A DNA stretch of 64,000 nucleotides from Clostridium lacusfryxellense (GCF_018861735.1 NZ_JAHLEB010000009.1:56742-120741), one strand, 5' to 3'; numbered from the stretch's first letter, positions 8,667 to 17,918 are shown. Numbers and translations: made by a program. Notes: generated by a model from the sequence alone, not told the origin.

Positions 8667-9575
8667 ATGGATAACAGCCAACTAATTAACCAAGTTATTG
8701 TATTATTTATTATTATGACAGTAGGCTTTTATGCTAAGAAAAAGAAGTTTCTTAACAGCGTTTCAGATAAGGGACTGTCTGAATTATTACTAAATATAAC
8801 TCTACCATTTATGATAATAACGTCATTTAACATTAAGTACGAAGCAGAGATGGCCTCAAATGCTCAAAAAATTTTACTGTACTCTTTTTTAATACACATA
8901 AGTTTAGTATTTATTAGTAAAGTGATTTTCTATAAATTCCCTACAAATAAACAGCAGGTATTTAGATTTATAACAATATTTTCTAATGTCTGATTTATGG
9001 GTTACCCAGTACTTGAAAGTATTTATGGGGGTATAGGTGTTTTTTATGCAGCTATATTTAATATCCCTTTTAACATTTTAGTTTGGACGGTAGGTGTAAT
9101 GCTGTTTACAGGAGAAAAAGATTTTAAATCTATGAGAAAAACATTGGCTAATCCAGCTCTTGTAGCAGTATTTATTGGAATTATTCTATTCATATTTTCA
9201 ATAAAGTTACCGATTCCAATTGAAAATTCATTAAAAATAGTGGGCTCTACCACTACACCTATATCTATGATTATTGTTGGCTCAATGCTTGCAGAGATGA
9301 AATTTAAGGATGCGTTTTCTAATGTTTCGGTATATTATGCTGCGATAGTTAGACTTTTGATAGTTCCAATGATTATTTATGTTACTTTAAAAATTTTAAA
9401 GGTAGATGAATTCTTAATTAATATTTGCGTTATACTTGAGGCAATGCCAGCAGCTGTAATGGCCGCAATAATTGCTGAAAAATATGGTGGTGATAGTTTA
9501 TTAGCGTCACAATGTATTTTTATAACTACCATAGTTTCCGGAATAACTATACCTATAATAATATTATTTTTATAG
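8667..9575 (+). pseudogene. AEC-family (auxin efflux carrier type) transporter interrupted by one in-frame TGA
   Basis: Two stretches of the same frame, codons before and after TGA at 8991-8993, together make a membrane protein of about 302 residues, the normal size for an AEC transporter with ten helices. The stop falls in the family's conserved FxNxGFxGxP segment: upstream reads FSNV, downstream FMGYPV, so the TGA replaces a Gly codon (GGA to TGA would need one change). The ribosome binding site AAGGAGA fits the ATG at 8667. An ATG (8997-8999) two codons after the stop has no good ribosome binding site. AEC proteins export or import organic acids or amino acids; the substrate is unknown. 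Confidence 0.85.
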
Positions 9576-9588
9576 GTATGGTAATATT

Positions 9589-9667
9589 AAAATAGTACAC
9601 ATAGTTGTTGCCTACATTATAACAAATCGTTATTTATGGTGTAGATAGGTGATTAGTGTACTATTTT
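9589..9667. terminator. Two-tier hairpin between convergent genes
   Basis: A perfect 12-bp outer stem (9589-9600 with 9656-9667) encloses a symmetric 11/11-nt internal loop and an inner stem of about 11 bp, with two G-U pairs, that starts with CTACAT at 9611. A and T runs at the two ends suit a bidirectional terminator, but the size and the two-tier shape are more elaborate than the other terminators here. Confidence 0.5.
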
Positions 9668-9713
9668 CAATTGCAATTTTCTTAGCAAAGACTATTCCAT
9701 TAGTAAGTGAGTT

Positions 9714-11063
9714 TTAGACATCAAAAAGTGTTTTCTTCATATTTGCATATTTTGTAACATAATAACTTCTTCTTAATGAAATTGTTTTTAGAGCATTTAC
9801 CAATATATCAATTTCAGAATAAGTATTATATAGTCCAAAACTAATTCTAACCATCCCAGGGTGATATAAATGAGGATTTTTAATTCGCTCACTTAGAAAT
9901 TCACTGGAAATATTTAATAGTTTAACAATATATGGTTGAGCGCAAAAACATCCACTTCTAACAGATATTCCCCATTCATAAGAAAGTATTCTGGCAACTA
10001 ATGCATGGTCAATTCCACAGATGTTAAATGGTATTATACTAACCCTATCAATTGATTTAGAAGTGTCACAATATATAATAAGGTTTGGAATATCCATGAG
10101 TTTTGACATAGCATATGCCGTTAATTTTTTTTCAAAATGCTCAACATTATTCATACCAATTTTACTTAGGGCCTTTATAGCAGAAACTAGTGCAACAGCC
10201 CCTATAACATTTGGCGAGCCTGCTTCATGTCTTTCAGGAGATTCATTCCATTTTATAAAATCATGTGTAACAATATCTACAGTTCCACCACCTACATGAT
10301 CAGGAGTGCATTTATCTAGGATACTTTTAGGCCCAATGAGCACTCCAATGCCAAAAGGAGCATACATTTTATGAGCTGAGAATATTAAAAAATCTATATT
10401 ATACTCTGGATTGCTATTACTCATAATAATAGGTGCGTGTGGCACCAATTGTGCCCCATCTACAAGTAATTTCGAACCGAATTTATGAACTAATTTAGCT
10501 ATATCATAAATAGGGTTTTTATAACCAGTAATATTCGAAGCACCAGTAATTGTAACTAGTTTTGTATAGTTATTGTATTTATATAATTTAGCTTCTAGAT
10601 CACTCATGGATAATTTACCGTATGCGTCTACTGATATATAATCTATAATAAATTTATCTCTCCAGGGTAGATCGTTTGAGTGATGCTCCATATCTGTTGT
10701 TAATATAACACATTTTTTTAACGGATCGTATAATAGGTTAGATAATTTGTTAAAGGCTTCAGTGGAATTTTTAACATAAATTACTGTATTATCAAAATCA
10801 GCATTAACAAATTTGCGCACAAAATTTCTTGAATCTTCATATAATTTAGTGCTTAATTGAGACTTATAACCTTCACCGCGATGAATGGAGGAATACCATG
10901 GAGAAAAATCAATAATATCTTCCATAACAGATTTAAATGGAGGTGTTGTTGCCGCATTATCAAAATTAATTGATAGAACGCTTTTGCCTGTTATAAGGGG
11001 GACCTTTGTGTTAACTCCAAGTATGAGATCTCGGTAGCTTGGACTATTGCAATTAGGTGGCAT
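9714..11063 (-). CDS. Class V aminotransferase / SufS-like cysteine desulfurase
   Basis: 449 residues from the ATG at 11063, which has AGGAGGAG upstream on the minus strand; the longer frame to 11129 has no such site. It is a PLP fold-type I enzyme: NFDNAATTPP at the N-terminus, DMEHHSNDLPWR, DGAQLVPH, the PLP lysine in SAHKMYAPFG, and a Cys-containing segment RSGCFCAQPY where SufS-type desulfurases carry the catalytic Cys. Such enzymes take sulfur from cysteine, but other class V members act differently, and this one is longer than SufS. No suf genes adjoin it; the iscS system is 3 kb away. It lies downstream of hisS and the S41-like gene on the same strand. Confidence 0.75.
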   Translation of the reverse strand: MPPNCNSPSYRDLILGVNTKVPLITGKSVLSINFDNAATTPPFKSVMEDIIDFSPWYSSIHRGEGYKSQLSTKLYEDSRNFVRKFVNADFDNTVIYVKNSTEAFNKLSNLLYDPLKKCVILTTDMEHHSNDLPWRDKFIIDYISVDAYGKLSMSDLEAKLYKYNNYTKLVTITGASNITGYKNPIYDIAKLVHKFGSKLLVDGAQLVPHAPIIMSNSNPEYNIDFLIFSAHKMYAPFGIGVLIGPKSILDKCTPDHVGGGTVDIVTHDFIKWNESPERHEAGSPNVIGAVALVSAIKALSKIGMNNVEHFEKKLTAYAMSKLMDIPNLIIYCDTSKSIDRVSIIPFNICGIDHALVARILSYEWGISVRSGCFCAQPYIVKLLNISSEFLSERIKNPHLYHPGMVRISFGLYNTYSEIDILVNALKTISLRRSYYVTKYANMKKTLFDV

Positions 11064-11168
11064 AATACTCCTCCTCGTAAAATTATTCACAGTATATAAT
11101 ATTAATTTGACGAAGAAAAGGTGACTCAATAAATTAGATTTTTGATTATGTAAAAATGTATTTTCGTA

Positions 11169-12347
11169 TTATCTACTCATAATATATTCTAAACATGGAT
11201 CGACCTTATTTATATAATTTTGTAAAGTTGTAGGAATGTACACATCAGGTAAAAGAGAAGGTACGTTATCATCTTCAATATTCTTGTAATACTGCGTTGA
11301 ATAGCAAATTGTAAGTCCAGAATTTTTCAAAGTCATCCTCCCAAGCTCACCATAGCAGTTTGGTTTCCCACCAGTAGATTCCCCCACAAATATAGCAGAT
11401 GTGTTTTTTTTAAATGAATAGGAATTTAATATTGCAGAAGAAAATGTCTCTCTCCCTATTATTATAAAAAGATTACCTGTCTTATTTATTTTAGAAGAAT
11501 GTCTTATATCATCAATGAAGGAATTCAGTAATGACGAATTACCCCCAAAATTATTTCGCATATCTACAATGAGTCTTTCAACAACATGATTTTCAATAAA
11601 TTTAATTAGTTCTTTGCAAAATGTAAAAACGCCACCCGGGACCATATCTTTGCACGCGTTATATTTAAAATAAACTATTTTATTTGTTTCAATATATTGG
11701 AACCAGTAATGTCTCTTGCTATTTGTTCTATAGAGAGGTAAGTTTTTAATATAATCTAAATCATTTTTAATACATTCTAGTTTTTCTCTGCATTCTTTTA
11801 AATTAAGTGATTTTACATCTAAAGTTTTTATTTTATTGTTTTCAACCTCAAATGTTAATTCTAAATTATCAATATCATCGGCAATTCCAAGATCATATAG
11901 TAATTCAATTGCAGGAATGTATTTAGGTAGCTGTGACTTAAGATAAGTTTCGTTTTCATAAGAAATAATTGATCTTAAGGATTTTATAACTTCTTCTATA
12001 TCAATTTGATTAACCTTTGTTATTTTACAATAAAGTATATCTTGGTACTCAATAGGTGCTACTGTTACATATATCCCACTCCAAAACCAATACAATTCTA
12101 ATGGCAGTAGTAGATTGATTCGTAATGGTATGGATGTATGAGCATCCCTTATGGATGCGATAATTTTAGCTAGTTGTAAATTTAATTCGTAATCACTAAA
12201 GGTTTCTATATTTGCTTTTATAAAATCTATATCATTAAAAAAATCATCTTTATTTCTATGAAAAAATAGATTTTTATGCTTTAGAGGAAGTTCTAAAGAT
12301 AAGAAATCAATATCCTCTAGCCACCTAGTAGTTCTATCTAAATCCAT
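11169..12347 (-). CDS. S41-family peptidase-like protein
   Basis: 392 residues, with AAAGGAG upstream of the start. The C-terminal half resembles the tail-specific protease (S41) core: LIVDMRNNFGGNSS, then GRETFSSA with the candidate nucleophile Ser, and VGESTGGKPN. The N-terminal 200 residues include a DAHTSIPL segment seen in S41 relatives. No signal peptide or PDZ domain is visible, so it is probably cytoplasmic and not a typical CtpA. The catalytic Lys and the substrate cannot be settled by eye. It lies about 95 bp downstream of hisS, separated by a strong terminator. Confidence 0.7.
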   Translation of the reverse strand: MDLDRTTRWLEDIDFLSLELPLKHKNLFFHRNKDDFFNDIDFIKANIETFSDYELNLQLAKIIASIRDAHTSIPLRINLLLPLELYWFWSGIYVTVAPIEYQDILYCKITKVNQIDIEEVIKSLRSIISYENETYLKSQLPKYIPAIELLYDLGIADDIDNLELTFEVENNKIKTLDVKSLNLKECREKLECIKNDLDYIKNLPLYRTNSKRHYWFQYIETNKIVYFKYNACKDMVPGGVFTFCKELIKFIENHVVERLIVDMRNNFGGNSSLLNSFIDDIRHSSKINKTGNLFIIIGRETFSSAILNSYSFKKNTSAIFVGESTGGKPNCYGELGRMTLKNSGLTICYSTQYYKNIEDDNVPSLLPDVYIPTTLQNYINKVDPCLEYIMSR

Positions 12348-12391
12348 ATATTAAACTCCTTTATTTAAAGTTATAAATGCAATTACGTAAT

Positions 12392-12430
12392 AAAAAAGGT
12401 AATATATTTCTCAAATATATTACCTTTTTT
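12392..12430. terminator. Terminator downstream of hisS
   Basis: Perfect 18-bp inverted repeat (12392-12409 with 12413-12430) with a 3-nt loop, flanked by A6 and T6, so it works in either direction. It separates hisS from the S41-like gene, which therefore probably depends on read-through or its own promoter. Confidence 0.88.
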
Positions 12431-12440
12431 AATGAGTTAT

Positions 12441-13757
12441 TTACGCTTTAACTATTTCATATGCAGCATCATAATCCACAGTTGTTTGAACACCTGTAAT
12501 CATGTTTTTTATAGTAACCGTTTTATTTTGTGACTCATCGTCACCAATTAAAATTGTAAATGGAATCTTTAATTTGTTTGCATACCCAAGTTTCTTTGCC
12601 ATTTTAGCATCTTCAAGATAAATTTCTGTGACTATACCCTTATCCCTTAAATCTTTTGAAAATGAAATAGCATAATCTATATTATTATCTAGGGGTATCA
12701 CTAGAACTTTAGTTATACAAGTTGCAGCATCTTGTTTAAAGAACCCAACTTCATTTAATTGATAAAATAATCTAGTAAGGCCTATAGAAATTCCAACACC
12801 CGGCAATTTTTGTTTTGTATAATATTCAGCTAAATTATCATAACGGCCACCAGAACACACAGACCCAATTGATGGATATTCATTTAAGAATGTTTCATAC
12901 ACAGTGCCGGTATAATAATCAAGACCTCTAGAAATTTTAAGATCTATTTTAATATTATCATCAGGAACGCCAAATAGTTTAACATATTTTATTACTGTAG
13001 AAAGTTCACGAGCACCATCTTGAAAGTTTTCGTTAATAATATGTAGATCATTTAATAATGATAAAATATCATCGTTTTTTCCGCTGATATTAATGAATTC
13101 AAGAACTTTGTCTACAACTTCTTGAGTTAATCCAAGACTAAAAAGTTCCTGCGAAGCCGCGAGCACTCCAATTTTATCTAATTTATCAATAATCCTTAAA
13201 ACATCTGCTTTAGCTACAATTCCTAATGCTTCAAAAAAACCATGAAGTAGTTTTCTATTATTTATTTTTATTGTGAAGTCCTTGAATCCAAGGTTACTAA
13301 ACATTGTATAAATAATACTAGGTATCTGAGCATCATTAATAATATTTAAACTGTTATGTCCAACAATATCAATATCACATTGATAAAACTCTCTAAAACG
13401 TCCTTTTTGATTTCTTTCCCCTCTATATACCTTTCCAATTTGATACCTTTTAAATGGAAAAGTTAAGTCGCTAAAATTTTGAGCTACATATCTTGCTAGT
13501 GGAACGGTTAAATCAAACCTAAGGGATAAATCATTGCTACCCTTTAGAAATCTATAAATTTGTTTCTCGGTTTCTCCACCACCTTTTGCCAGTAATATTT
13601 CAGACTTTTCTATTACTGGCGTATCTATTGGCATAAACCCGAAACTCTCATAAGTTTCTCTTATTGTATCTGATAATTTATTAAATTGAATTTGATCTGC
13701 TGGTAATAACTCCATAAATCCAGGCAGTATTGATGGTTTTACGATTTCGTTATTCAT
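12441..13757 (-). CDS. hisS: Histidyl-tRNA synthetase
   Basis: 438 residues, full length for the bacterial class II enzyme that charges tRNA-His. Visible elements are motif 2 (FKRYQIGKVYRGERNQKGR and REFYQCDIDI), the two histidine-binding segments including SRGLDYYTGTVYE, and GVGISIGLTRL of motif 3, followed by the anticodon-binding domain (VLVIPL onwards). The ribosome binding site on the minus strand is AGGAGG. In many clostridia hisS sits next to hemZ and aspS; here it is 8.6 kb away on the opposite strand. A leader attenuator and a clear promoter precede it. Confidence 0.96.
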   Translation of the reverse strand: MNNEIVKPSILPGFMELLPADQIQFNKLSDTIRETYESFGFMPIDTPVIEKSEILLAKGGGETEKQIYRFLKGSNDLSLRFDLTVPLARYVAQNFSDLTFPFKRYQIGKVYRGERNQKGRFREFYQCDIDIVGHNSLNIINDAQIPSIIYTMFSNLGFKDFTIKINNRKLLHGFFEALGIVAKADVLRIIDKLDKIGVLAASQELFSLGLTQEVVDKVLEFINISGKNDDILSLLNDLHIINENFQDGARELSTVIKYVKLFGVPDDNIKIDLKISRGLDYYTGTVYETFLNEYPSIGSVCSGGRYDNLAEYYTKQKLPGVGISIGLTRLFYQLNEVGFFKQDAATCITKVLVIPLDNNIDYAISFSKDLRDKGIVTEIYLEDAKMAKKLGYANKLKIPFTILIGDDESQNKTVTIKNMITGVQTTVDYDAAYEIVKA

Positions 13758-13781
13758 TTGTAATACCTCCTATAAAAATAT

Positions 13782-13816
13782 AAAAAACCCAACGTAAATG
13801 ACGTACATACGTGGGT
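13782..13816 (-). terminator. Terminator-like attenuator in the hisS leader
   Basis: Read on the minus strand, ACCCACGTA (13816-13808) pairs with TACGTTGGGT (13796-13787) with a single bulge, followed by six T (13787-13782). It lies between the predicted promoter and the hisS ribosome binding site, so premature termination in the leader is likely. No T-box sequence is present. Confidence 0.65.
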
Positions 13817-13841
13817 AATGTTCTTCCAAAGCGTTCTATAA

Positions 13842-13870
13842 ATTATACTATATATAATGAAATACTTCAA
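13842..13870 (-). promoter_or_regulatory. hisS promoter
   Basis: On the minus strand, TTGAAG (13870-13865), a 17-nt spacer and TATAAT (13847-13842). It predicts a leader of about 80 nt that contains the attenuator hairpin. Confidence 0.7.
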
Positions 13871-14012
13871 GGATCAATAAACTTTTATTTAAAATAGTAA
13901 TTCAATTATTTTGCAAATGCATAATATGGAGCATTATGGACCTATAGGCATATAATTCGTTATAAACTCGACAATTAAGCTTATAATATAAAAAATATAG
14001 TATAATTTATAG
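13871..14012. other. Intergenic stretch between the divergent hisS and iscR promoters
   Basis: AT-rich, with no ORF that has a ribosome binding site. I see only short palindromes and extra TATAAT-like hexamers near 14000. The rest of the hisS-iscR gap is annotated as promoters, attenuator and leader RNA. Confidence 0.4.
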
Positions 14013-14041
14013 TTGACAAGATTACTAGGAGTTGATATTAT
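14013..14041 (+). promoter_or_regulatory. iscR operon promoter
   Basis: TTGACA (14013-14018), a 17-nt spacer and TATTAT (14036-14041). The spacer holds TTACTAGGAG, a plausible site for repressor binding by the IscR product, but no verified consensus was compared. Confidence 0.7.
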
Positions 14042-14062
14042 TATTTTAGAAAGTATAGTAAA

Positions 14063-14203
14063 ACACTCTACTTTAACAATATAACCGAAGGAATGTTCCA
14101 TCTGTTATATGTAGGGATATATAATTAGGCAAAGTAAAAATCTCAGCAGGAGTGTAAATCATCTTCTGAAGTCGTTAATATCGTTGCACCGCAGGTGATG
14201 ATT
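14063..14203 (+). ncRNA. Structured leader RNA upstream of iscR (unassigned)
   Basis: Three nested exact pairings close a long-range domain: ACACTC 14063-14068 with GAGTGT 14150-14155, TACTTT 14069-14074 with AAAGTA 14131-14136, and ATATAAC 14079-14085 with GTTATAT 14104-14110, with a small GGA/TCC hairpin at the tip. A second element follows, AATCATC 14157-14163 with GATGATT 14197-14203, which directly abuts the ribosome binding site AAAGGAG and competes with a CACC/GGTG hairpin (14187-14197). There is no terminator, so control would act on translation. I could not assign it to a known riboswitch; the T-box consensus does not fit. Confidence 0.45.
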
Positions 14204-14217
14204 AAAGGAGTGGTTAT

Positions 14218-14658
14218 TTGAAATTATCTACGAAAGGAAGATATGGTGTTAAAGCCATGGTAGATTTAGCAATAAATTATGGAGATCAACCTGTATCTAT
14301 AAAAAGTATCTCTGAAAGACAAAACATTTCTGAATATTATTTAGAACAATTATTTTCATCTCTAAGACGTGCTAAACTTATTAAAAGTGTAAGAGGGTCT
14401 CAGGGCGGATATATACTTAATAGAAAACCAGAGGAAATAACTATATATGATGTTATTAATGTACTTGAAGGTCCAATTGAAATATCTAATTGCCTTGAAG
14501 ATCAAGCATGTAATAATATTGATTGTTGTGCTACCAGATTATTATGGAAAAAAATTAAAAACAGTATAGATAGTGTAACTACATCAATAAATTTAAAAGA
14601 TATTGTTGATGATTATAATGAAATGACATTACTTAAAGGAGTGAAAAATAATGAATAA
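14218..14658 (+). CDS. iscR: Rrf2-family iron-sulfur cluster regulator IscR
   Basis: 146 residues starting at a TTG codon, with AAAGGAG 7 nt upstream. The N-terminal winged helix ([18 protein letters not shown]) is typical of Rrf2 proteins. Cysteines at 92, 98 and 103/104 coincide with the three [2Fe-2S] ligands of E. coli IscR (92, 98, 104), so it is an Fe-S sensing regulator rather than a CymR-type cysteine-metabolism regulator. It overlaps iscS by 8 bp, and iscS, iscU and mnmA follow closely. Auto-repression of the operon by the holo-protein is inferred from the family and gene order. Confidence 0.92.
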   Translation: MKLSTKGRYGVKAMVDLAINYGDQPVSIKSISERQNISEYYLEQLFSSLRRAKLIKSVRGSQGGYILNRKPEEITIYDVINVLEGPIEISNCLEDQACNNIDCCATRLLWKKIKNSIDSVTTSINLKDIVDDYNEMTLLKGVKNNE

Positions 14659-15835
14659 ATCAATATACATGGACCATGCAGCAACAACATATACAAAACC
14701 AGAAATAATAGATGAGATGATGCCTTATTTTACAACATATTTTGGTAATCCTTCATCAATTTATACTTTAGCAAGAGAAACTAAAAAGGCAATTGATATT
14801 GGTAGAGACAAGGTAGCGAAGGCAATAAATGCTGATTCAAGTGAAATATTTTTTACAAGTGGTGGTTCAGAAGCAGATAATTGGGCTATAAAGGGTATTG
14901 CTTCTTCTTATAAGAAAAAGGGAAATCACATAATAACTACAGTTATTGAACATCATGCAGTACTTCATACTTGTGAATATCTAGCTAAAAATGGATTTGA
15001 TATTACATATTTGCCGGTTGATGAGTATGGGTTTATTAGTATTAAAGATCTAGAAAATGCTATTACGGACAAAACTATTTTAGTATCTGTTATGTTTGCT
15101 AATAATGAGATTGGAACTATAGAACCAATTAAGGAAATAGGAGCATTATGTAGAAGTAAAAAAATACTTTTCCATACTGATGCAGTTCAAGCAGTTGGAC
15201 ATATTCCAGTTGACGTAAAAGAAATGAATATAGATTTATTATCACTTGCTGGTCATAAATTTTATGGCCCAAAAGGTATTGGAGCACTATATGTACGAAA
15301 AGGTATTAAAATAGAAAATTTAATACATGGTGGTGGACAAGAAAGAAACAAAAGAGCTGGTACTGAAAATGTAGCTAGCATAGTTGGAATTGGTAAAGCT
15401 CTTGAGCTAGCAGTTGAGCATATGGAAGAAAATAATAAAAAACTAGTTATTTTAAGAGATAAACTCATTAATGGATTATTAAAAGTGCCTCACACAAGAC
15501 TAAATGGACCAATAGGAGAAAAAAGACTTCCAGGAAATTCTAATATTAGTTTTAGGTTTGTTGAAGGTGAATCTATATTGTTAATGCTTGATGCAAAGGG
15601 GATTGCGGCTTCTAGTGGAAGTGCATGTACATCAGGATCTTTAGATCCATCTCACGTATTACTTGCAATAGGACTTATTCATGAGATAGCTCATGGATCA
15701 CTAAGGTTAACAATTGGCGATGCAACAACAGAGGAAGAAGTAGATTACGTATTGGAAACAGTTCCAAGCGTTATTCAAAGATTAAGAGATATGTCACCAC
15801 TATATGATGACTACTTAAAGAAAGGGGAAAAATAA
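14651..15835 (+). CDS. iscS: Cysteine desulfurase IscS
   Basis: 394 residues. It removes sulfur from cysteine as an enzyme-bound persulfide for Fe-S cluster assembly and tRNA thiolation. The PLP lysine is K203 ([10 protein letters not shown]) and the catalytic Cys is C326 in the mobile loop [23 protein letters not shown] is the conserved N-terminus. Its ribosome binding site lies in the end of iscR (AAAGGAG), and the genes overlap by 8 bp, so they are coupled. It is followed 1 bp later by iscU and then mnmA, its two expected sulfur acceptors. Confidence 0.95.
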   Translation: MNKSIYMDHAATTYTKPEIIDEMMPYFTTYFGNPSSIYTLARETKKAIDIGRDKVAKAINADSSEIFFTSGGSEADNWAIKGIASSYKKKGNHIITTVIEHHAVLHTCEYLAKNGFDITYLPVDEYGFISIKDLENAITDKTILVSVMFANNEIGTIEPIKEIGALCRSKKILFHTDAVQAVGHIPVDVKEMNIDLLSLAGHKFYGPKGIGALYVRKGIKIENLIHGGGQERNKRAGTENVASIVGIGKALELAVEHMEENNKKLVILRDKLINGLLKVPHTRLNGPIGEKRLPGNSNISFRFVEGESILLMLDAKGIAASSGSACTSGSLDPSHVLLAIGLIHEIAHGSLRLTIGDATTEEEVDYVLETVPSVIQRLRDMSPLYDDYLKKGEK

Positions 15836-15836
15836 T

Positions 15837-16265
15837 ATGGATTACAGTGCTAAAGTTATGGACCATTTTACTAATCCAAGAAATGTTGGAGAAATTGTTA
15901 ATGCTGACGGAGTTGGAGAAGTTGGTAATGCTAAATGTGGAGATATAATGAAGGTTTATTTAAAAGTGGTGGATAATATAGTAGTAGATGCTAAATTTAA
16001 GACATTTGGTTGTGGCTCTGCTATAGCATCTTCAAGTATGGCAACAGAACTTATAAAAGGTAAATCTGTTGATGAAGCCTGGACACTTACAAATTTAGCA
16101 GTAGCTGAAGCATTAGACGGACTTCCTCCAATAAAAATGCATTGTTCAGTACTTGCTGAAGAAGCTATCCACAAAGCAATTAATGATTATAGAAGTAAAG
16201 CTGGACTTGAAGTATGGGATTTCGTTGAACACGATGATATACATGGTGAAGTACACGGAGAATAG
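15837..16265 (+). CDS. iscU: Iron-sulfur cluster scaffold IscU
   Basis: 142 residues of the IscU/NifU N-terminal family. The three cluster-ligand cysteines are C34 (KCGD), C59 ([10 protein letters not shown]) and C103 (HCSV). It receives sulfur from IscS and builds [2Fe-2S] or [4Fe-4S] clusters in the cytoplasm. A His-rich acidic C-terminal tail ([12 protein letters not shown]) extends beyond the paralogue encoded 1.2 kb downstream. It is tightly packed between iscS (1 bp) and mnmA (11 bp). Confidence 0.95.
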   Translation: MDYSAKVMDHFTNPRNVGEIVNADGVGEVGNAKCGDIMKVYLKVVDNIVVDAKFKTFGCGSAIASSSMATELIKGKSVDEAWTLTNLAVAEALDGLPPIKMHCSVLAEEAIHKAINDYRSKAGLEVWDFVEHDDIHGEVHGE

Positions 16266-16276
16266 GTGATTATAAG

Positions 16277-17353
16277 ATGAAGAAAAAAGTAGTTATTGGA
16301 ATGAGTGGTGGAGTTGATAGCTCTGTAGCTGCATATCTTTTACAAGAGCAGGGCTATGAAGTTATAGGAATTATGATGAAACTCTCTCCAGATAATCCTG
16401 ATTATGAAGAGAATGAAGGTGGATGTTGTTCTATTTCGGCGGCAAATGATGCAAGACGTGTTGCTGATGTACTAGATATACCATTTTATGTAATGAATTT
16501 CAAGGATGTTTTTAAAACAAATGTTATTGATAACTTTATTGATGAGTATATGGAAGGTAGAACACCAAACCCCTGCATTGTCTGTAATAAAAAGATTAAA
16601 TTTGAAGAGTTTTTAAGAAAAGCTCAGGCGCTTGGAGCTGATTATATAGCTACAGGCCATTATGCTAAAATTGAAAAACAAGAAGATAGATTTGTACTTA
16701 AAAAATCAGAAGATGACAAAAAAGATCAAACTTATGCTCTGTATACTTTAACACAAGAGCAACTAAGTCATACTTTAATGCCTTGTGGGGATTATTCTAA
16801 GCCAGAGATACGTAATATTGCAGAGAGAATCGGACTAGAAGTTTTCAAAAAGAGAGATAGCCAAGAAATCTGTTTTATACCAGATAATGATCATGGAGCC
16901 TATATTAAAAAGTATAGTGGCAGAGAAATAAAGCCAGGAAACTTTGTTAATAATGAGGGAAAGATTGTTGGAACTCATAAAGGAATAGTATACTATACTA
17001 TAGGTCAACGTAAGGGCCTTGGTATGGCGCTTGGAAAACCTGTTTTTGTTAATGACATTAATCCTTTAACTAACCAAGTGGTAATAGGCGACGAAGAAGA
17101 TATTTTTAGAACGGGGCTTATAGCTAAAGATTTAAATTTTATCCCATTTGATAAACTAGATTCAAATTTAAGAGTTACAGCTAAGATAAGATATTCGGCA
17201 ACTCCTCAAGCAGCTACTTTAATTCCTATAGAACATGATAGAGTGAAGGTTGTTTTTGATGAGAAACAAAGAGCTATAACCAAAGGCCAATCTGTAGTTT
17301 TCTATATTGAAAACTTAGTAGTTGGTGGAGGTATAATAGAGGAAATACTCTAA
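16277..17353 (+). CDS. mnmA: tRNA-specific 2-thiouridylase
   Basis: 358 residues. It makes 2-thiouridine at position 34 of tRNAs for Lys, Glu and Gln, using persulfide sulfur from IscS and ATP. The PP-loop is GMSGGVDSS at the N-terminus; the two catalytic cysteines are C100 (NPCIVC) and C199 (QEICFIP), matching the E. coli positions closely. Co-transcription with iscS is common in clostridia and fits direct sulfur transfer. The operon ends at a terminator 18 bp downstream. Confidence 0.96.
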   Translation: MKKKVVIGMSGGVDSSVAAYLLQEQGYEVIGIMMKLSPDNPDYEENEGGCCSISAANDARRVADVLDIPFYVMNFKDVFKTNVIDNFIDEYMEGRTPNPCIVCNKKIKFEEFLRKAQALGADYIATGHYAKIEKQEDRFVLKKSEDDKKDQTYALYTLTQEQLSHTLMPCGDYSKPEIRNIAERIGLEVFKKRDSQEICFIPDNDHGAYIKKYSGREIKPGNFVNNEGKIVGTHKGIVYYTIGQRKGLGMALGKPVFVNDINPLTNQVVIGDEEDIFRTGLIAKDLNFIPFDKLDSNLRVTAKIRYSATPQAATLIPIEHDRVKVVFDEKQRAITKGQSVVFYIENLVVGGGIIEEIL

Positions 17354-17371
17354 ATCTGCTCTAATATATAT

Positions 17372-17419
17372 AAAAGCAGAGGGATATCTAGTTAAAAAAC
17401 TAGTTATCCCTCTGCTTTT
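17372..17419 (+). terminator. Terminator of the iscR-iscS-iscU-mnmA operon
   Basis: A long stem (17372 onwards with 17399-17419), mostly paired with one irregularity, ends in TTTT. It isolates the second iscU gene downstream. Confidence 0.85.
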
Positions 17420-17495
17420 ATTGAAAATAACAATTAATAATTAGAGTAACTAGAGTAGATCATAGATTTTCTATTTTGATTAAAAGGAGAACATT

Positions 17496-17894
17496 ATGAT
17501 GTACAGCGATAAAGTTATGGAGCATTTTTACAGTCCAAGAAATATGGGCATATTAGGTGATGCAAATGGTATCGGCGAAGCTGGAGACCCTAATTGTGGA
17601 GATATCATGAAAATTTATATAAAAGTTGAGAATAATATAATAAAGAGTGTTAAGTTTAAGGCTTTTGGTTGCGGATCAGCAATAGCGTCTTCTAGCATTG
17701 CTACTGAGCTTATAAAAGGCAAAACATTAGAGCAGGCATGGCAACTAACCAATAAGTCTGTTATTGAAGCTCTAGAAGGATTACCACCTTTAAAGGAACA
17801 TTGCTCTGTGCTTGCAGAACAAACTATACATAATGCAATAAATAATTTTAGGGAGTCACAACATCTTGAACTTTGGAAGAGTGATTTAAAATAA
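17496..17894 (+). CDS. Second IscU-like scaffold protein
   Basis: 132 residues, starting at the first of two adjacent ATG codons behind AAAAGGAG. It is a close paralogue of the upstream IscU: the three ligand cysteines fall at identical positions (C34, C59, C103) and long segments such as [11 protein letters not shown] and HCSVLAEQ are shared. It lacks the His-rich tail. The operon terminator lies between the two, so it is probably expressed separately, for example as a reserve scaffold or carrier. A recent tandem duplication is the simplest origin. Confidence 0.9.
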   Translation: MMYSDKVMEHFYSPRNMGILGDANGIGEAGDPNCGDIMKIYIKVENNIIKSVKFKAFGCGSAIASSSIATELIKGKTLEQAWQLTNKSVIEALEGLPPLKEHCSVLAEQTIHNAINNFRESQHLELWKSDLK

Positions 17895-17918
17895 GAATAC
17901 AAAGATTTATAAACTTGT

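Noticed and set aside
8991..8993. TGA as selenocysteine in the AEC transporter
   Set aside because: The position is Gly in the family, no SECIS-like hairpin follows directly and AEC proteins are not selenoproteins. A nonsense mutation is simpler.
13921..14010. tRNA or small RNA gene between hisS and iscR
   Set aside because: No cloverleaf, CCA end or T-loop motif is seen; the stretch is AT-rich with only short palindromes.
14140..14217. Cysteine T-box upstream of iscR
   Set aside because: GTTGCACCGCAG superficially resembles the T-box core, but the position that must pair with the tRNA acceptor CCA is wrong (TTGC instead of TGGN), there is no Stem I motif and no terminator.
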